From Myotis daubentonii (lineage: Eukaryota > Chordata > Mammalia > Chiroptera > Vespertilionidae): a stretch of DNA of 64,000 nucleotides. Shown here piece after piece: positions 23,363-35,845 of this stretch (within the stretch, counting starts at the first letter, position 1; every line of letters begins with the position of its first letter). The position numbers and the translations under genes are program-made. The notes under the pieces are model-generated. The model saw nothing but the letters and a program-made list of their open reading frames with translations. It was not told the DNA's origin and searched no databases. Location of the stretch: positions 86,364,485 to 86,428,484 of the forward strand of contig NC_081847.1 of NCBI RefSeq assembly GCF_963259705.1. Direction: 5' to 3'.

Positions 23363-25971
23363 GACAAGCATCTGCTCCCAAGTGGGGTCATCAGTTTCGG
23401 GGACAGATGTGGATGGGCTTCCGCCAGCTGCTGGGCGCCCCCCGGGCCGTGCACATGCTGCTCACTCCCTTGCCCGCACCCCTGCGCCAGTCGACCAGCG
23501 TTCAGCAATACGAAGCCTTATTTATAACGAGAGCCCCATTCCCTCTCCTCCCCTCCCCCCTGAGGCGGGCTGCCCTCTCCTGCGGGCTCATTTGGCTGCA
23601 AGAAGCACCCCGCAGGGGTCAAGGAAGAGCTCCCAGCCTTCAGTGGGGGAGCTGAGGGGCGCCCTGGCTCCAGGGGCTGCCCCGTCCCAGGCAGGGCGCC
23701 AACCCCAACAGGCAGGCCTGGTCTGGGCCGCACTTCTGGAAGCTGCGCACATCCTGGGAGACAAGTCTGGGCTCCAGGCCCGGGAGGTGGGGGGGCGGGG
23801 GAGGATACCCTCAGGGACAGGATGGACCAACAGCTGGCAACATGGCAGAAGTGTCAGGCTGAGCATCCCAGTGTGAAGGCCCTCCTGGCGGTCTCCTGCC
23901 CTCAGGGCGGCTCAGTCTGTCTCCTTCCAGAGCCTGGGAGAAGCCACGGGGCCTCCCCATGACCCCATGGAACTCTGCCCCCTGAGATGCATGTCTGCCC
24001 TGGGGCGTGAGGCCCTGCAGGCCTGGCCCACAAACCCCGGTGGCTCGGCCCTGGAATGTTAGCGGAGAGAACCCCCGCGCCAGGGCACCCTGGCCTCGGG
24101 GTCCCCAGGCAGAGCCAGCTCCCTGTGTTCGTGGACGGAGGCCTCTCAGTGCCTCCGTTTCCCTGTGGAAAAGGGCAAAAGGGCCACCTTCCCCTTTCGT
24201 CACGGGATGCAAAAGAAACAAGTTAGATCAGACGGCAAGCTCAGGTGCCCGTGGTGGGTCGGGAGGTGATGCAACGCGTGGGGCAGCTGGTAAAACAGTT
24301 CCTCCCTGAAGCACCAAGCCCTCCTGGCTCCGCTTTCATTTCTTCGCCTTTTGATAGGGACGAGTGCAGGACAACCACTTCCCTTTCCTCCCACCTCCAG
24401 GATCAACGGGTTACAGCCCTCCACCGGCCTGGCCCCTGTGAGGGAGCCGGGCAAGGCGCGGGCTGTGGGAGCCGGGGGCTGAGCCACAGGCACAGGGGCA
24501 GGGGCTGTTGCCAGGCAGGAAAACCAGCCCCGTGGGGCCAGATTGAATTTTTCAGAAGTTGGAGCCCGTATTTTGATGGCCATTTCCCAATGTTGAAACT
24601 TTGGCAAGTGATTCAGAAAACTGTACAACGTTGCGGGCCAATCAAAACAGAGCCGAGGGCCAGGGTTAGGCCTGAGGCTGCCAGTGGGTGGACCTCACAC
24701 CCAGGCCTCCTCCAGGCCACGCGCGGCGATGGCCCGCGCCCAGCCCGGTCCCGGGGGAAAGGTCCGTGACTGGCCCTCCTCACTCCCAGCTGGCACGCAG
24801 CTGCAGGCACCGAAACACCTCCTTCTGGGGCCTAAGTCTTCGAGGGGCTTCCTGGAAACTGGGCCCCCACCTTCTGCACTGGTTCACGGGAGCAGCTTGC
24901 CACAGCTTCCGTGCCCGGCAGGGGTGCTCAGGGACCCCACGCCGAGCCTATTTCATCATCTGCAAAATGAGGGGGCCAGCTAGACCCGCCTCCGGGTCAA
25001 ACCCTCATGGCTCTAGGGCCAGCTTCTGGGGTTGGTGGGAGGGAGTTGGTAACATGTATTAAAATGCAGCAGCTCACTCGTGGTTTTAGCCGAGTCTCTC
25101 AGGCTGTACCGTCCAACAGAAACACTTAAAAAGTTATAACGAAATAGGTAAAATTAATTTTATTAATACATTCGATTTAAAGCAATACATAAAAATACCA
25201 GTTCAATAGGTCATCGCTGTAAAAACGATCGAGATACTTGAGATGACTGGGACCCTGTGTATGTCACACTGGAGGCCCATCTCGCGGCTCAGGAGCCACG
25301 TGGCTAGAGGCTCCCACAGCGGACGGCGCAGCCACGGCCGGAGGTGACAATGGCCCAGGTTCCGGGTGAGAGGCCGGCCCGCTAAGCAGGAAGGAGAACC
25401 CGCCTCTCGCGGTGCGTGAAGGCTGTGCCCGTCCTCCCTCCCACGGAATTCTTCCCACTGAACAAATGTCCTCACGGGGAGGGGTGGCTCCCCAGTGCAC
25501 CCAGCATGCTCTGCTCCCTGACCATTTCCACGCCCGGCCATCAGCTCTGGGACAGCCCAGTCGGCAAGACTTCCCATGCGGTGAGATGAGCGCCCCCGGG
25601 GGACCTGGAGCTGCCCAGCCCCGCGGCCTGTGAGCCAGGGGGCCGTCCCCGGTCCCGCACCCCCACCCAGAGGAGGGGAACCGGGCAGGGAGCAGAGGAG
25701 ACACCCACAGCCCCTTTCAAAGGCAGGCTGCTGGCCTGCAGCAGCCGGGGCCTGGGGAGAGCACGCTTTCTTTTTTCCTGGTGAGTCCTCACCGGGATAC
25801 TTTTCCCATCGATCTTTAGAGACAGTGGAAGGGGGGGTGGGGGGAGAGACATGGATGTGAGAGAGACATGGGCTGGTGGCCTCCCGTCCCGCCCCAGCCT
25901 GTGTGTGCCCTGACTGGGCCTGGCACCCACACCTCTCGAGTGTGGACCACGCCCCAGATCCCCAAGCCCCG
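23363..25971. other. GC-rich intergenic DNA, no gene assigned
   Basis: Compositionally GC-rich with long overlapping ORFs in several frames but no recognisable domain, splice-site pattern or homologue. A MIR-like remnant (catctgcaaaatgaggg) is at about 24955-24975. Confidence 0.45.
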
Positions 25972-26063
25972 CCAGGCCCACTGCACGCTGGATGCCAGGC
26001 CCACTGCACGCTGGATGCCAGGCCCACTGCACGCTGGATGCCAGGCCCACTGCACGCTGGATG
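25972..26063 (+). repeat. Minisatellite, 23 bp x 4
   Basis: Four near-perfect direct copies of a 23-bp unit containing gcccactgcacgctggat. It generates repetitive peptides in every frame of the long spurious ORFs here. Confidence 0.9.
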
Positions 26064-26114
26064 CGTCCTGGGTCCTGAGCAAGCAGAACCCGGAGCAGAG
26101 CATGCCCCAGGCGG

Positions 26115-26260
26115 GGCGGCCATGCCCGGGGCTGGGTGGCCGTGCCCGTGGCTGGGTGGCCGTGCCCGTGGCTGGGCGGCTGTGCCCGGGGCTGGGTGGC
26201 CGTGCCCGTGGCTGGGCGGCTGTGCCCGTGGCTGGGCAGCCATGCCCGCGGCTGGGCCTG
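26115..26260 (+). repeat. Minisatellite, about 20 bp x 7
   Basis: Direct repeats of a unit like ggctgggcggctgtgcccgt. It explains the apparent repeat protein (PSHGHGHPAPG-type) in the long ORF on the minus strand. Confidence 0.88.
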
Positions 26261-27058
26261 GGGCCACCTCCTGCAGGCAGCTGCGGGGGCAGGGGCCAGG
26301 GGAACGGGGGTCTGTGGGGCTGGGTTATCATTTCACAGTGTATACAGCGAACAGCACATGTGTGCCGGGGCCCCCCCGGCCGCCTGGAGGCCCCTCTGTT
26401 CGGGGCCACAGACCCGGGCGCCCTGGCTGAGAGGCTGGATGACCGCACCCCTGGAGCGAGGCCTGGGCCAGGGGCGTCCGGCGGCCCTTTCCCAGGCCCG
26501 GCCGCTGCTCAGGAGGGAAAGGCCGTCGTTGGTGTGGAGCCCTCCTGGCCCCAGAGCTCCTCCGTCCGCTGGGACACGCCTTTCCCTCAGCTTAGAGCTC
26601 TGGCTTTTTAGCTGCGAGAATTAGCCAAGACTCTTGGGAGACTTCTGAGCGCCAGGCATTGTCCACCCTGAGTGTGAACTGTGTAACCCTCACCGGCCCA
26701 GCAGGAGGCGTGTCAGTCCATGCCCCCCCTCCCGCCCCACCCCCCCTCCCGCGAGACCAGAGCCCAGGCTGGCAGAGGTGGCTGCTGAGGGACTGGCCCA
26801 AGGCAGGGCCCGCGGGCTGTCACAGACTCAGCCCAGCAGACACTGAGACCGGCTCCCAGCCACCCAGGCTGGCGAAGGACACCAGTCCAAACATGCGTGG
26901 AGGGCTGGGCAGGGCGCCCACTGAGGCCGGGGAGGCCCAGCTGCTCCCACTCCTACCGCCACTGGGCTCTGCGACCTTCCAGTTGGCGCTGAAGCGCAGC
27001 CCTTGGCCACAGGGGTTCCGGGGGACCTGGGAGAATGACTGATGGGGAATAATTTGTG

Positions 27059-27260
27059 CCCTGGCCGGTTTGGCTCAGTGAATAGAGCGTCAGCCTGCGG
27101 ACCGAGGGGTCCCTGCTTCCATTCCGGCCAAGGGCACAGGCCTGGGTTGCAGCTGGATCCTCAGTGGGGGCCGTGCAGGAGGCAGCCGGTCAATGATTCT
27201 CTCTCATCATTGATGTTTCTATCTCTCCCTCTCCCTTCCTCTCTGAAATAAAAAAAAAAA
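27059..27260 (+). repeat. VES SINE
   Basis: Full-length: ccctggccggtttggctcag head, gattctctctcatcattgatg body, poly(A) tail. Perfect target duplication GAATAATTTGTG at 27047-27058 and 27261-27272 suggests a fairly recent insertion. Confidence 0.95.
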
Positions 27261-27492
27261 GAATAATTTGTGATGAGATCGTCGAATGTTTCTTTTGAAA
27301 CGCGAGAGAGTAGTTTCGAGGCCCAAACCTTCCCTCTGTGCAGGTGCCCGCGCCCTTTACTTGTTTAGCGAGTCCTTTCCTCAGTGGACCTCCACGCGGG
27401 CCGTCTGATCACGTGGGACACTTCTGAGTTCACCAAGGGCTTTCCTTACACGGGTTGCTGCTCTCTCCCTAACCCAGCAGCAAGCGTGCTGG

Positions 27493-27709
27493 ACCCATTA
27501 CAGCACCTTCTGGCCCTTTAAACACAGCTCCTCATGTGGTGGTGACCCGCAACCATAAAATTATGTTCGTTGCTACTTCATAACTGTCATGTTGCTACTG
27601 TTATGAATCGTAATGTAAATATCTGATATGCAGGACGGTCTCAGGCGACCCCTGTGAAAGGGTCGTTCGACCGCCAAAGGGGTCGTGACCCACAGGTTGA
27701 GAACCGCTG
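27493..27709 (+). mobile_element. SPIN-like hAT MITE, left end decayed
   Basis: Closely matches the element at 58569-58780: cataaaattat-ttcgttgctacttcataactgt, atctgatatgcagga and ggtcg-gacccacaggttgagaaccgctg. The left terminal repeat is degraded to acccattacagcac. Confidence 0.82.
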
Positions 27710-28073
27710 CTTTACAGAGTCAGCAGCAGACGCTGACGGTGGCCACACCCATTATTGGCAGCTCAGCCAGGGCTCAAACCATACATTCAAAATCGAATTT
27801 TCCAATTAAAAAAAAAGGGAAGAGAAAAGGTGCCAAGCTGACTGGATTTTAGAACCACCACCCTGTGTGTCTTCGGGATTTCTTGTCTCACCCCCTTCCC
27901 TCCGTTCCCCCAGCCTCCCTGCTGATGAGGAAACAAGGCTCACAGGCTGCTCACCGGGGAAGTGAAGGCCATGGGGTGGTGGACCCATCAGCCATGCCAG
28001 TCAGTTTGGAGGTGCAGGCTTCCCCCGTCCAGGGTTCAGTAGGGAGACCCTGCCAGGCAGGATGGCTGGTGAG

Positions 28074-28143
28074 GGTTCATGAAACTTGAGTTGTCATTGG
28101 ACAGTGAGGGTTCATGAAACTTGAGTTGTCATTGGACAGTTAG
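28074..28143 (+). repeat. 35-bp tandem duplication
   Basis: Two copies of 'ggttcatgaaacttgagttgtcattggacagtgag' type unit, nearly identical, starting at 28074 and 28109. Confidence 0.9.
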
Positions 28144-28324
28144 GTCAGCACATGGACACAGTCCATTGCGTCCTCCCTGCCAAAGGCTGAGGAAGGCCTG
28201 GGTGGGGAGACCGTGACCGCCTGGTTCATAGGTCCACGCTCAACCACTGAGCCACATCATCCGAGCTCACTTGTTTCTTGTGAGGGGATAAAAAAAAAAA
28301 AAAAAAAAGAAAAGAAAAAATATA

Positions 28325-28452
28325 CAGGGGTGTGCAAAAGTAGGTTTACAGTTGTTCATATGGGAAAATATATGATACAAGAATAAATGATACAAGAATA
28401 AACTCTGTGTCTTGTGTACTCACAACTGTAAACCTACTTTTGCCCACCCTGT
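28325..28452 (+). mobile_element. mariner/Tc1-like MITE
   Basis: About 30-bp terminal inverted repeats, cagg-gtgtgcaaaagtagg / cctacttttgcccaccctg, extending to tttacagttgt / acaactgtaaa. TA-rich flanks. No transposase. A half copy lies at 48146-48237. Confidence 0.75.
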
Positions 28453-28609
28453 GTATGTGTTACTATGCTCGAGAACAGACTCTGGTTGGTGTGTTTCATC
28501 CATTTCAGTCATTGTCCTTGCTACTCAAACTGTCCTGTTCGGCCAGTGGAGTTCTGCTTGGCCCCTGTGTCTTTTTCTTGTTTTGGTAATTTTTAAAAGA
28601 TTTCGTGTT

Positions 28610-29010
28610 GTTGTTTTTTTAATATTGTTGAAAGTATTACATATGTCCCCTTTTCCCCCCACTGACCCCTTGCAGCCCCCACCTCCCACCCCAGGCCTTC
28701 AGCACCCAGTTGTCTGTGTCCATGGGTCATGCATATCTGCATTCAAGGTCTTTGGTTGATTACCTCCCACCACCCACCCTCCCCCGCCTTCCCTCTGAGA
28801 TTTGCACTCTGTTCCATGCTTCCATGTCTCTGGGTCCACTCTGTTCATCAGTTTATTTTGTTCATTAGATTCCACATATGAGCGTGATCATGTGATACTT
28901 GTCTTTCTCTGACTGGCATATTCACTTAGCATGATGCTCTACAGGTCCCTCCATGCTGTCTCAAAGGGTAAGAGATTCTGGTTTTTTTGTTTTTGTTTTT
29001 TTTTACTGCT
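28610..29010 (-). repeat. L1 3' UTR, antisense
   Basis: Matches 59697-60075 closely (attgttgaaagtattacat, ccccttgcagcc, tctttctctgactggc, ggtccctccatgctgtctca), so both come from the same bat L1 3' region in reverse orientation. Confidence 0.75.
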
Positions 29011-29164
29011 GCATAAGCTCCTGTGTCTCTGATAGCTTCTTTTCCATCCCCTGTGACAAGATACTCCATCTTGTACCATTCCTGTCCCAGACATTTCTCC
29101 TTGAAGCCCTGACTTCTTTTAGTGGAAAATGGTGCACGATTGTACACACACACACACTCATCAT

Positions 29165-30480
29165 TTGGGCTGTGTAAACTTTATCTTCTACTAGTTTCCT
29201 AAGCCAGGGCTATAGAATCAATATTCCCTGAATTTTTGCATGTTGTCTGTAATATTCATATTCAAAAGTCAGTTTGGCGAGGTCGAAGTCCTTGTGCAAG
29301 ACATTCGTGCACGGGGGGGGGGGGGGGGGGGGTGCGTGGTCCCTCAACCCGGACTGCGCCCTTTCGCAGTCCAGGAGCCCTTGGAGGATGTCGGGCCTAA
29401 GCCACGGAGGTGGGCTGCTGCGCTCACCAGCCACCTGCCCAGTTCTGGCTGAGCGGTGCTTCCCCTGTGGGAGCGCATTGACCACCAGTGGGCAGCTCCT
29501 GCGTTGAGCGTCTGCCCCTGGTGGTCAGTGCGTGTCATAGCAACTGGTTGTTTCACCAGTCAGTCAATTTGCATATTACCCTTTTATTATATAAGATTTC
29601 CTTTCTGAGTATCTTGTGACATAAAATGTTGCTATCAAGATGGTTTTTGGTAATTGAATTTTATTTTCCTTATAAATTACTTGGTCTTTTTGTTCAAAGG
29701 ATTTTTCTCCTTTTTTATATTTACAGTTTTGTATTTTACTAGAAAATGTCTTGGTATTGGTCATTGTGGGTGAATTTCTGTAGTTAAGTGGTGTGCCCTT
29801 TCAATTCCTGCCAGACTTTTTGTTGGTTTTCCCCCAAGTTTCTGGAAGAAATGTGTTACTATCTCCTAACTTGGATTTGCCTAATTTTTCTTTTGGTTGT
29901 CAATATTTGGCTTCCTACATTGTTGAGGCTATTTTATTATGCACATACAAATTTAGACTTGCTAGATCTTTCTGGTCAAACATTTTATTATCATGAAATA
30001 CCTCTTTACCTCTAATAATGCTTCTTGCTTTTAAATCTGTTTTTTCTAATATTAATATGGCTACCTCTCTTTCTTTAGGTTTATGATTGTTGTACCTTTT
30101 TTCCATACTGTAACTTTTAACCTTTCTGTATCTTTTTATTTTAGGTGTGCTTCCTGTAAGCAGTTTATAATTGGGTTTATTTATTATCAGATAAAGACAA
30201 TCTTTATCTTTTAATTGGAGCATTTAGTCCATTTATACTTAATATAATTACTTGGGCTTAAATGTTATTTTTTGCTCTCTTTTTGTCCCAATTAGTCTGT
30301 TTCCTTTTCTTTTCTTTCTTGCCTTTTTAAATTGTTTCATCTTTTCCTTTCTTAGTTTGGCAATTGTATCTATATCTTAAAACATATATTTTTAGTGGGC
30401 AAACATGGATATTACAATACCTTTTTGAGTTATCAAATTCTAAAAGAAATGAGTACTCTTACCTCTTCTTAGATAAGATG
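29165..30480 (-). repeat. L1 ORF2 fragment, antisense, with Helitron insert
   Basis: T-rich antisense of an old L1 reverse-transcriptase region (e.g. tttaggtgtgcttcctgtaa, ttggagcatttagtcc at 30140-30235). It is interrupted by the Helitron at about 29283-29596 and has many stops in its sense direction. Confidence 0.65.
29283..29596 (-). mobile_element. HeliBat-like Helitron in L1
   Basis: Decayed 3' end (gtgcaagacattcgtgcac hairpin) followed by a run of about 19 G, inverted CCACCAG-type motifs at 29483-29527, and a 5' end whose complement reads TCTTATATAATAAAAGGG. Confidence 0.8.
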
Positions 30481-30765
30481 AGCACCTTAGAGAATCTTTA
30501 ATTCCATTGACTCCACTTCCGGTGTCTGTGCTGTTGCCGTGTGGCCTTGCCCAGCAGCCGATGAAACTTTCACTGGCGTGTTCAGCCTCTCATCTCTGCT
30601 CTGGGTGATCAGCAAATGCATCCGGGCTCTGGACACCTGCCTGTCCCCCTGAGTGTCTGCTCTCCGTCAGATCTTGGTCCAGTAATTCTTAACTCTTATG
30701 TTAGCTCTCTGATGCCTTCAATCGTTTTTATATTTGGCGCAATTTTTTCCAATTGTCCGCGGTAA

Positions 30766-30940
30766 AACAATTGGTCTAATTTGCCTATTCTGTCACAAAC
30801 GGAAGGGGAGGTCTTGTACTATTACGTCTGCTCTATTAGATGAAGACCCATTGAACAATTGGTCTAATTTACCTATTCTGTCACAAACGGAAGGGGAGGT
30901 CTTGTACTATTACGTCTGCTCTGTTAGAGGAAGACCCACT
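30766..30940 (+). repeat. 88-bp tandem duplication
   Basis: Two head-to-tail copies of a segment containing acaattggtctaattt and acggaaggggaggtcttgta. The copies differ at only a few positions. The surrounding 30500-31020 sequence is not recognised. Confidence 0.9.
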
Positions 30941-31511
30941 GAGCAGGAACGGAGGCAGGTGCTGGCGCTAACAGAGGCGAAAGCCGGAGCCTCTCCGCCT
31001 CTCCGTGCCTGGGAGAGCTGACTCACAGGCCAGGCATGTGATGTCCGGGGGCGGGGGTGTGTGGCAGCCAGTCCTGGGAGCTGCACATACCGCTTAGCTG
31101 TCTGCGTAAACATAATCCAGAAGGGCACCTGAGGTGACCTGTGATGTCCCGAGCTGATGCTGGACCCGTGCCCAGAGCCCAGGGCCGCTGGGGCCTACCT
31201 AGCCTCCACAGTCAATATGAAAATAGCCTCTTTGTTCCACCTTCACAGTGAGGAATACAACAAGTGCTTGGCGCTGGTTCAACAGCCTGTAGTTCAAGGA
31301 CAGGAGTCTGGGCCAATAGTCAGAGTCAGCCCATCCTTGCCTGAGGCTGGAAAGGAAGGTGCGGGCCAGGCCACTCCTGGAGTTACTGCGTCGCCTTGGT
31401 GTGGGCATGAATGAAGCTGCCACTGCAGGTGAGGGCTCAGCATGACCTTCGCCGCCAAGGATACAGCTCGGGTGTGGGACTTGCACACCGCGCACAATGC
31501 TATTTTCTTGG

Positions 31512-31852
31512 TGTTACGGACTGAATCGTGTTTCCCCACAGTTCATATGCTGAAGTCCTCATGCCTAAACACCCCGTCAGAATGTGACATTTGAAGATAG
31601 GGTCTTTAAAGGTTAAATGAGGCCATGTGGGGGTCCCTCATCTAGCAGGACTGGCATCCTGGTAAGAGGAAAGAGAGGCCAGAGAGAAGGCTGTGTGAAG
31701 GCACAAGAAGACGGCCACCTGCAAGCCAAGGAGAGAGGCCCCAGGAGAAGCAAGCCACCTTGATCTTGGACTTCGCGCCTCTAGGACTGTGAGGAGATAA
31801 ATTCCTGTTGGTTAAGCCCCCCAGTCTGTAGTACTCTGTACTAGCAAACAAA
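31512..31852 (+). repeat. MLT1-like (MaLR) LTR
   Basis: Begins gtgttacggactgaatcgtg, contains 'gatagggtctttaaagg', 'aagacggccacctgcaagcc', 'ccttgatcttggacttc' and ends 'ccccagtctgtagtactctg', which is the MLT1/MaLR LTR pattern. Old, non-coding. Confidence 0.78.
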
Positions 31853-32598
31853 TCCCCTCCCGGGGGTGTGGGGGCGGGGGGGGGGCGTCAAACCCTCTCG
31901 AGGGAGGTGATGGTAAGAAGCTCTGTCTTCCCTGGACACACCCCCCTCCCCGGTCCCCCCGGTCCTGAGGTGTCTGGCTTTGGGATTTGAGTTCGCAGGA
32001 TTCCCTTTGCTCCATCTGTGTCTGGGCCTGTAGCACCCTTCTTTTATCTTTCTTTACCAAACATCCCCTTCCCCATAGGAATGTTCTAGCAGGTTCCTGT
32101 CTCAGAAGGCAGACAGCCCAGATCTCTGGGACTTCTGTTCCAGGGGGACCTGACACCCAAGTTCCCGGCTCTGCTGGCAGCCCCAGGAGGACTGTTGGTG
32201 ACCTACTACTCCTGGGTCTGCAGAGAGTGGGGACACCCCGCCACATCACAGGCTTGTTCATGACTCACATGAGCTCACTGTTTCCAACTCTAAACCGCTT
32301 GCACGCTGTGGTTTTTGTTTGCTCCTGTGACTGTGGGGCTCTTGGGAAGCCTGAGGTACAACCCAAACCAGCTGCGGCCCTGTCTTCCCAGCCATGACAA
32401 CCCAGACCTAACCCACCGGTGAGGGGGGTGACCCAGCCCACCTGGGGGAGGCCAGCGAGTGCTCAGAGCTTCCGTGCCCGGAGAGGAGGCGGGAGCAGGC
32501 GAGGTGCCCGCTTCCCTCCTGTGCGATGACATCATCTGCCCGCAGCTGCCCCCATGTTCGCGGCGTACTGTATTTGGTTCGTTAGGCAACAGCACATA
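31853..32598. other. Intergenic, nothing recognised
   Basis: GC-moderate sequence with random-looking ORFs on both strands. It contains a G-run near 31868-31885. Confidence 0.4.
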
Positions 32599-32616
32599 CA
32601 TGAAATTCACTTTTTA

Positions 32617-32834
32617 AAATATATATATATATATTTTTTTTATTGATTCCAGAGAGGAAAGGAGAAGGAGAGAAACATCAATGATGAGAGAGAATCATTG
32701 ATCGGCTGCCTCCTGCACACCCCCTACAGGGGATCGAGCCTATAACCCGGGCATGGGCCCTTGACCAGAATCGAACCTGGGACCCTTCAGTTTGCAGGCG
32801 GTCGCTCTATCCACTGAGCCAAACCAGCTGGGGC
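32617..32834 (-). repeat. VES SINE
   Basis: Reverse-oriented full-length SINE with (TA)n plus T tail. Perfect target duplication TGAAATTCACTTTTTA at 32601-32616 and 32835-32850. Confidence 0.95.
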
Positions 32835-33369
32835 TGAAATTCACTTTTTACTTATTGACCACAGAATGCTAGACCAGATTCCAGGCCCACGTGATATCTG
32901 AACTCACCTCCTCGCTGGTGTCCAGTGATGGAGACCTTCCTCCCCAGCTCTCTCTTTGCTGGACCTGAACCCTGAAGGACTGTTCCCTCATCCTACCAGC
33001 AGAAGCCCCCATTCTAGAAACTTCTGGATAGCTGACTCCAACACCAAAGGGATGACTTTTAGAAAGGAAACCAAAAACTGTATGCTACCCCCAGGGTTGA
33101 CTTAAGTTATTTTGCTTATCATATTATTTAAATAAGGATGAACACAAAATTACTTACACTCTGTATGCTTAAGAACAGTTACATAACTCCCCAACCGAAA
33201 CCAGTGTTCAAACGAAATGCAAAAAGTCCCTACAAAACTGTTGGAACTCAGGTTAGCACATTTAATATGATTTTTTTCAAACAGAGCTCTAATTGACATA
33301 TTGCATAAGTTTTTTTTCTTTTTAAAACAGTGATTTATTTATTTAGTTTTTACTCCAAACAAGGATATG

Positions 33370-33511
33370 TTAATTAATTTGAAAGAGAGAGAGAGAGAGA
33401 AAGAGAGAGTCGGAGATGAGTGGCCTCCTGTCAGGCCCTGACCCAGGATTGAACCCGAAACCGTTTGGTGCCTGGGAGGACACTCCAGCCAGCTGAGCCC
33501 CCAGCCGAGGG
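33370..33511 (-). repeat. Diverged tRNA-derived SINE
   Basis: Reverse-oriented: (GA)n stretch, then gaggccctgacccaggattgaacccgaaacc-like head region ending 'cagctgagcccccagccgag'. Related to VES but older or from a different subfamily. Confidence 0.6.
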
Positions 33512-33874
33512 CCACACAGGGATTGTTTGAATCCCACTCGCTTCAGCGCACCTGCCGAGGCATTTCTGTGAACCCACACGCGGGGACCGGCGTGCTCAGT
33601 GCCACAGCCCTCCAGGGTGATGACAGCTTCTTTCCCGTCTTTCCTCTCCTGGGGATCCCGCAAGCCTTCCGGTGTGCGGGTGCCATGATGTTCACGGATG
33701 GAAGCTTCTCCATTCCCTTAATAATCAATCCTGGTTATTGGCAGCCCCCAAATCTCTAGGAACCATTACAAAGTGATCTTACACATGCTGTGGAACACGT
33801 TTAAATAAACTTTCAGGATTTCTGTTTAAATGGAGATTAGGATGCTCACTGAGGGTCATGGCCCTCTGGAGTGT

Positions 33875-34100
33875 GGCCAGGGCTCCTCGGTCTCGCTCAG
33901 TGGACAGAGTGTCAGCCTGCAGGGTCCCAGGTTCGATTCCGGTCAAGGGCATGTACCTCGGTTGCAGGTTCCCGGCTCTGGTGGGGGTGCATGCAGGAGA
34001 CAACCAACCTATCGATGTTTCTCTCTGTCTCTCTCTCTCCCTTCCACTCTCTCTAAAAAACCAATAGAAAAATATCCTCAGGTGAGGATTAACAAATAAA
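33875..34100 (+). repeat. VES-related SINE
   Basis: Head 'ctcgctcagtggacagagtgtc', B box ggttcgattcc, CT-rich segment and tail 'ccaatagaaaaatatcctcaggtgaggatt' as in the copies at 40096 and 46857. Followed by A-rich simple sequence up to 34140. Confidence 0.85.
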
Positions 34101-35724
34101 GAAATAAATAAAGGATTTGCTTAAAAAAAAAAAAAAAAAGAGAGAGAGTCCTGGCTTAGAGGGTCTGGCTGTTGCGTGAGCAGCTCTCTGGCCGCTTCTC
34201 TTGCCCCGAGTCCACCTCCAGCTCCTCCCGTGGCCGCTGGGCCCAGGTCGCCCCTCAGGTGCAGGGCCCAGCCTTGCTCTGTTCTGCTCTCCTGCGTGGG
34301 GCCAGGGGCACTTGTGCAAAAAAACCTTTGAAGATTTTTTTGCATGTTTTTTTGTGCAAAGCAACCCAAACAGGGGCTGCTGAACTGCCCAGGAGAATGC
34401 TCCCCGCCCCCGGCCCCAGCTATCGGGTGTCCCCAGGTCCCTGGGCTGGGCTGGTGCAGGGAGGGCCCGGCCACCCCGCGGATCGGATCGTGGCGGGCGG
34501 CCTGGCTGCCAACCGTGCCTCCACCAGAGAAAAAATAGTTCGGGCCTTGGAAACAGCAGCGACTCACACGACCGGAATAGCAACTGCAGACATTTAAAAA
34601 CAGAAACACCTGCCTCTCGGAATTGTGGCAGGAAATGAGATTTCAGAAAGGCCACAGTGAAGCTGTGAGCAGCAGCTCTCCCTGCCTCCCCCTTTCCGCT
34701 GCCCGGGGAAAGCCCGGCCCAGGCCGCCCAGGGAGGGACGCGCCGACGGGACGGGCGGCTCGGCCAGGGCTGCGGTGGCCAGCCTGGCGCTGTCCAGCGG
34801 CGGGTCCTGCCAGACAGGCCTCCGCGAGACCCAGGCTCCCCGGCCCAGCCTCCTGGGTGGTGACCGAGACGCAGGCGGCTGGGCACAGGGAAGGGCGCTG
34901 TCTTCCTCTGATGGGCTGGGGGCTGCTGGCAGATCCTTGACGGATGGCGTCTCTTTAGGGGCCTCCAGGGGGAGAGGGGGGAGGGCTTGCTGGGTTCTGC
35001 ACGGGGCAGGGGGTCTCCTAAGAGGCACACACCTCCCAGAGGGTGTGGAACATGATCCACGGGGTCGAGGAAAGAGATAATAGTCCATCTATTTAATGTT
35101 TTACTTCCAACATGAGAGAGAAGGCCACACATCATCACTGTTGGATGCTGGCGCACTCGGGCACCGGGGTGTCGTGGGGACTGGGGGGGGGGGGTGAGGG
35201 GGGCTCACTGCAGCTCGCCGTGCCACTGAAGGGGATCATGTCTTTATGTACATACACGAGCTGTCACGAAAAGAACGAGTGGCTTTAAAGCCTTGCCGAG
35301 AAGGAACCCTGGGCTGGAGGTGGCACTAATGTGGACATGGGGGGAGGGGGCAGAGATAGGCCCAAGGGCCCTCCCCTGGCCTGGTGTGGGCTCGCTGTCA
35401 GCCGGGCTACGAGGTAAAACAACAGTTGGTGCGTTACACACCTGACAGACTGGGCAAAGTTGAAGTGAACCAGAAGACGACGTAAGATACAGCCACCCGC
35501 GAACGGCGCCGCAAGAGGGGAACTGGGCATTTAGACGTACCGTTCGCCTCATCCTTTTAAATCTTGCTTTTTTGCACGTTTTGCATGGTACATATCAGAT
35601 CCTGGCGCACAGATAGCACTTATGAAGTAAGATAAACAATCGGAACGTGTGTGGCTGTGGGAGCAGCCCGGTCGGCGTGGACGGCTGACTGGCGTGTGGT
35701 TTCAGTGCTGCAGAGTCCCGGGGC

Positions 35725-35845
35725 GTGTGTGTGCACGTGTGCGCGCGCGTGCACGCGCGTGTGCGTGTGTGCATGTGCGTGCGTGTGCGCATGTGTGCGT
35801 GTGCACGTGTGTGTGTGCGTGTGCGTGTGCATGTGTGTGTGTGTA
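35725..35845 (+). repeat. (GT/GC)n microsatellite
   Basis: Alternating purine-pyrimidine tract of tgtgtgcacgtgtgcgcgcg type, about 120 bp. Potential Z-DNA. It produces the His/Thr- and Cys/Val-repeat ORFs on the two strands. Confidence 0.95.

Noticed and set aside
25203..26267. 354-codon minus-strand ORF
   Set aside because: Much of it is translation of the 23-bp and 20-bp minisatellites; competing ORFs overlap in other frames.
27059..27130. tRNA gene-like A and B boxes
   Set aside because: These belong to the tRNA-derived VES SINE head; cloverleaf not maintained. The same applies to the other SINE copies.
28200..28262. Truncated SINE (ggttcataggtccacgctcaaccactgagcc)
   Set aside because: Resembles an antisense tRNA-derived SINE head, but too short and diverged to delimit.
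34089..35156. 355-codon minus-strand ORF
   Set aside because: GC-driven, ends in a translated poly(T)/SINE tail, no recognisable motif or exon structure.
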